A stretch of 5,737 bases of DNA from Lysobacterales bacterium (GTDB lineage: Bacteria > Pseudomonadota > Gammaproteobacteria > Xanthomonadales > Marinicellaceae): the NCBI GenBank assembly GCA_015494035.1, contig WGBZ01000081.1:1-5737 (forward strand). The letters are read 5' to 3'. Shown here piece after piece: positions 5,666 to 5,737 of this stretch. The translations under genes were made by a program, and so were the position numbers. The first letter of the stretch is position 1. The number at the start of each line of letters is the position of its first letter. The notes beneath the pieces were generated by a model. That model saw only the letters and a program-made list of their open reading frames with translations. It was not told the DNA's origin and did not search any database.

Positions 5666-5737
5666 CTAGGGAAGTTCTGATCGAATCGTGACACGGCATC
5701 TTGTGGCGTAAAATCGTCCATTTCTGTGTTGCAAACC
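5666..5737. mobile_element. Second copy of the palindromic MITE family, cut by window edge
   Basis: CTAG (5666-5669), a YTAR-type target, is followed by an end that matches the first element. GGAA and then 16 consecutive identical bases (5676-5691 equal to 452-467) occur at the same offset. Beyond this the similarity continues with small gaps, for example the AAAT/GTCC block and CTGYGTTG further in. The other terminus is outside the window, so length and target duplication cannot be confirmed. Confidence 0.65.

Overview
The window is a gammaproteobacterial-type chromosomal segment of moderately high GC. The evidence is a Pal/CpoB pair of the Tol-Pal envelope system, a QmcA/NfeD pair laid out as in enterobacteria, lipobox signals that fit Lol sorting, and a secreted protein with a PEP-/IPTL-CTERM-like C-terminus. 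Genus cannot be named from the sequence alone. No tRNA, rRNA, CRISPR array or transposase gene was seen.

Layout. Positions 1-313 (minus) hold the N-terminal part of cpoB, cut by the window edge. Positions 314-694 are non-coding: a small palindrome next to cpoB, a strong hairpin (393-422, likely terminator), and a palindromic mobile element of about 166 bp (442-607). Positions 695-1225 (minus) encode Pal. A 165-bp gap with a possible pal promoter and a GC-rich hairpin follows. Positions 1391-4669 (minus) look like one operon read right to left: qmcA (SPFH/band-7), nfeD (4-nt ATGA overlap) and a 602-residue lipoprotein of unknown function. After a 203-bp divergent promoter region, 4873-5577 (plus) encodes a small secreted protein with a C-terminal sorting-signal-like tail, closed by a textbook terminator (5597-5625). 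At the right edge (5666-5737) a second copy of the palindromic element family begins.

How the genes fit together. All five genes act at the cell envelope. Pal tethers the outer membrane to peptidoglycan, and CpoB links Tol-Pal to peptidoglycan synthesis at division. QmcA/NfeD are inner-membrane scaffold proteins, and the unknown lipoprotein probably sits on the periplasmic face of the outer membrane. Two things are unusual. The pal gene is not preceded by tolB, and a terminator plus a mobile element lie between pal and cpoB, so the classical tol-pal operon is broken up here.

The most distinctive non-genic signal is the pair of related elements. They share a 16-nt identical terminal block and sit next to 4-bp sites (TTAA and CTAG) that both fit the YTAR target of IS5-type transposition. 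The complete copy is a near-full-length imperfect palindrome. No convincing new multi-gene defence or biosynthetic system is present.
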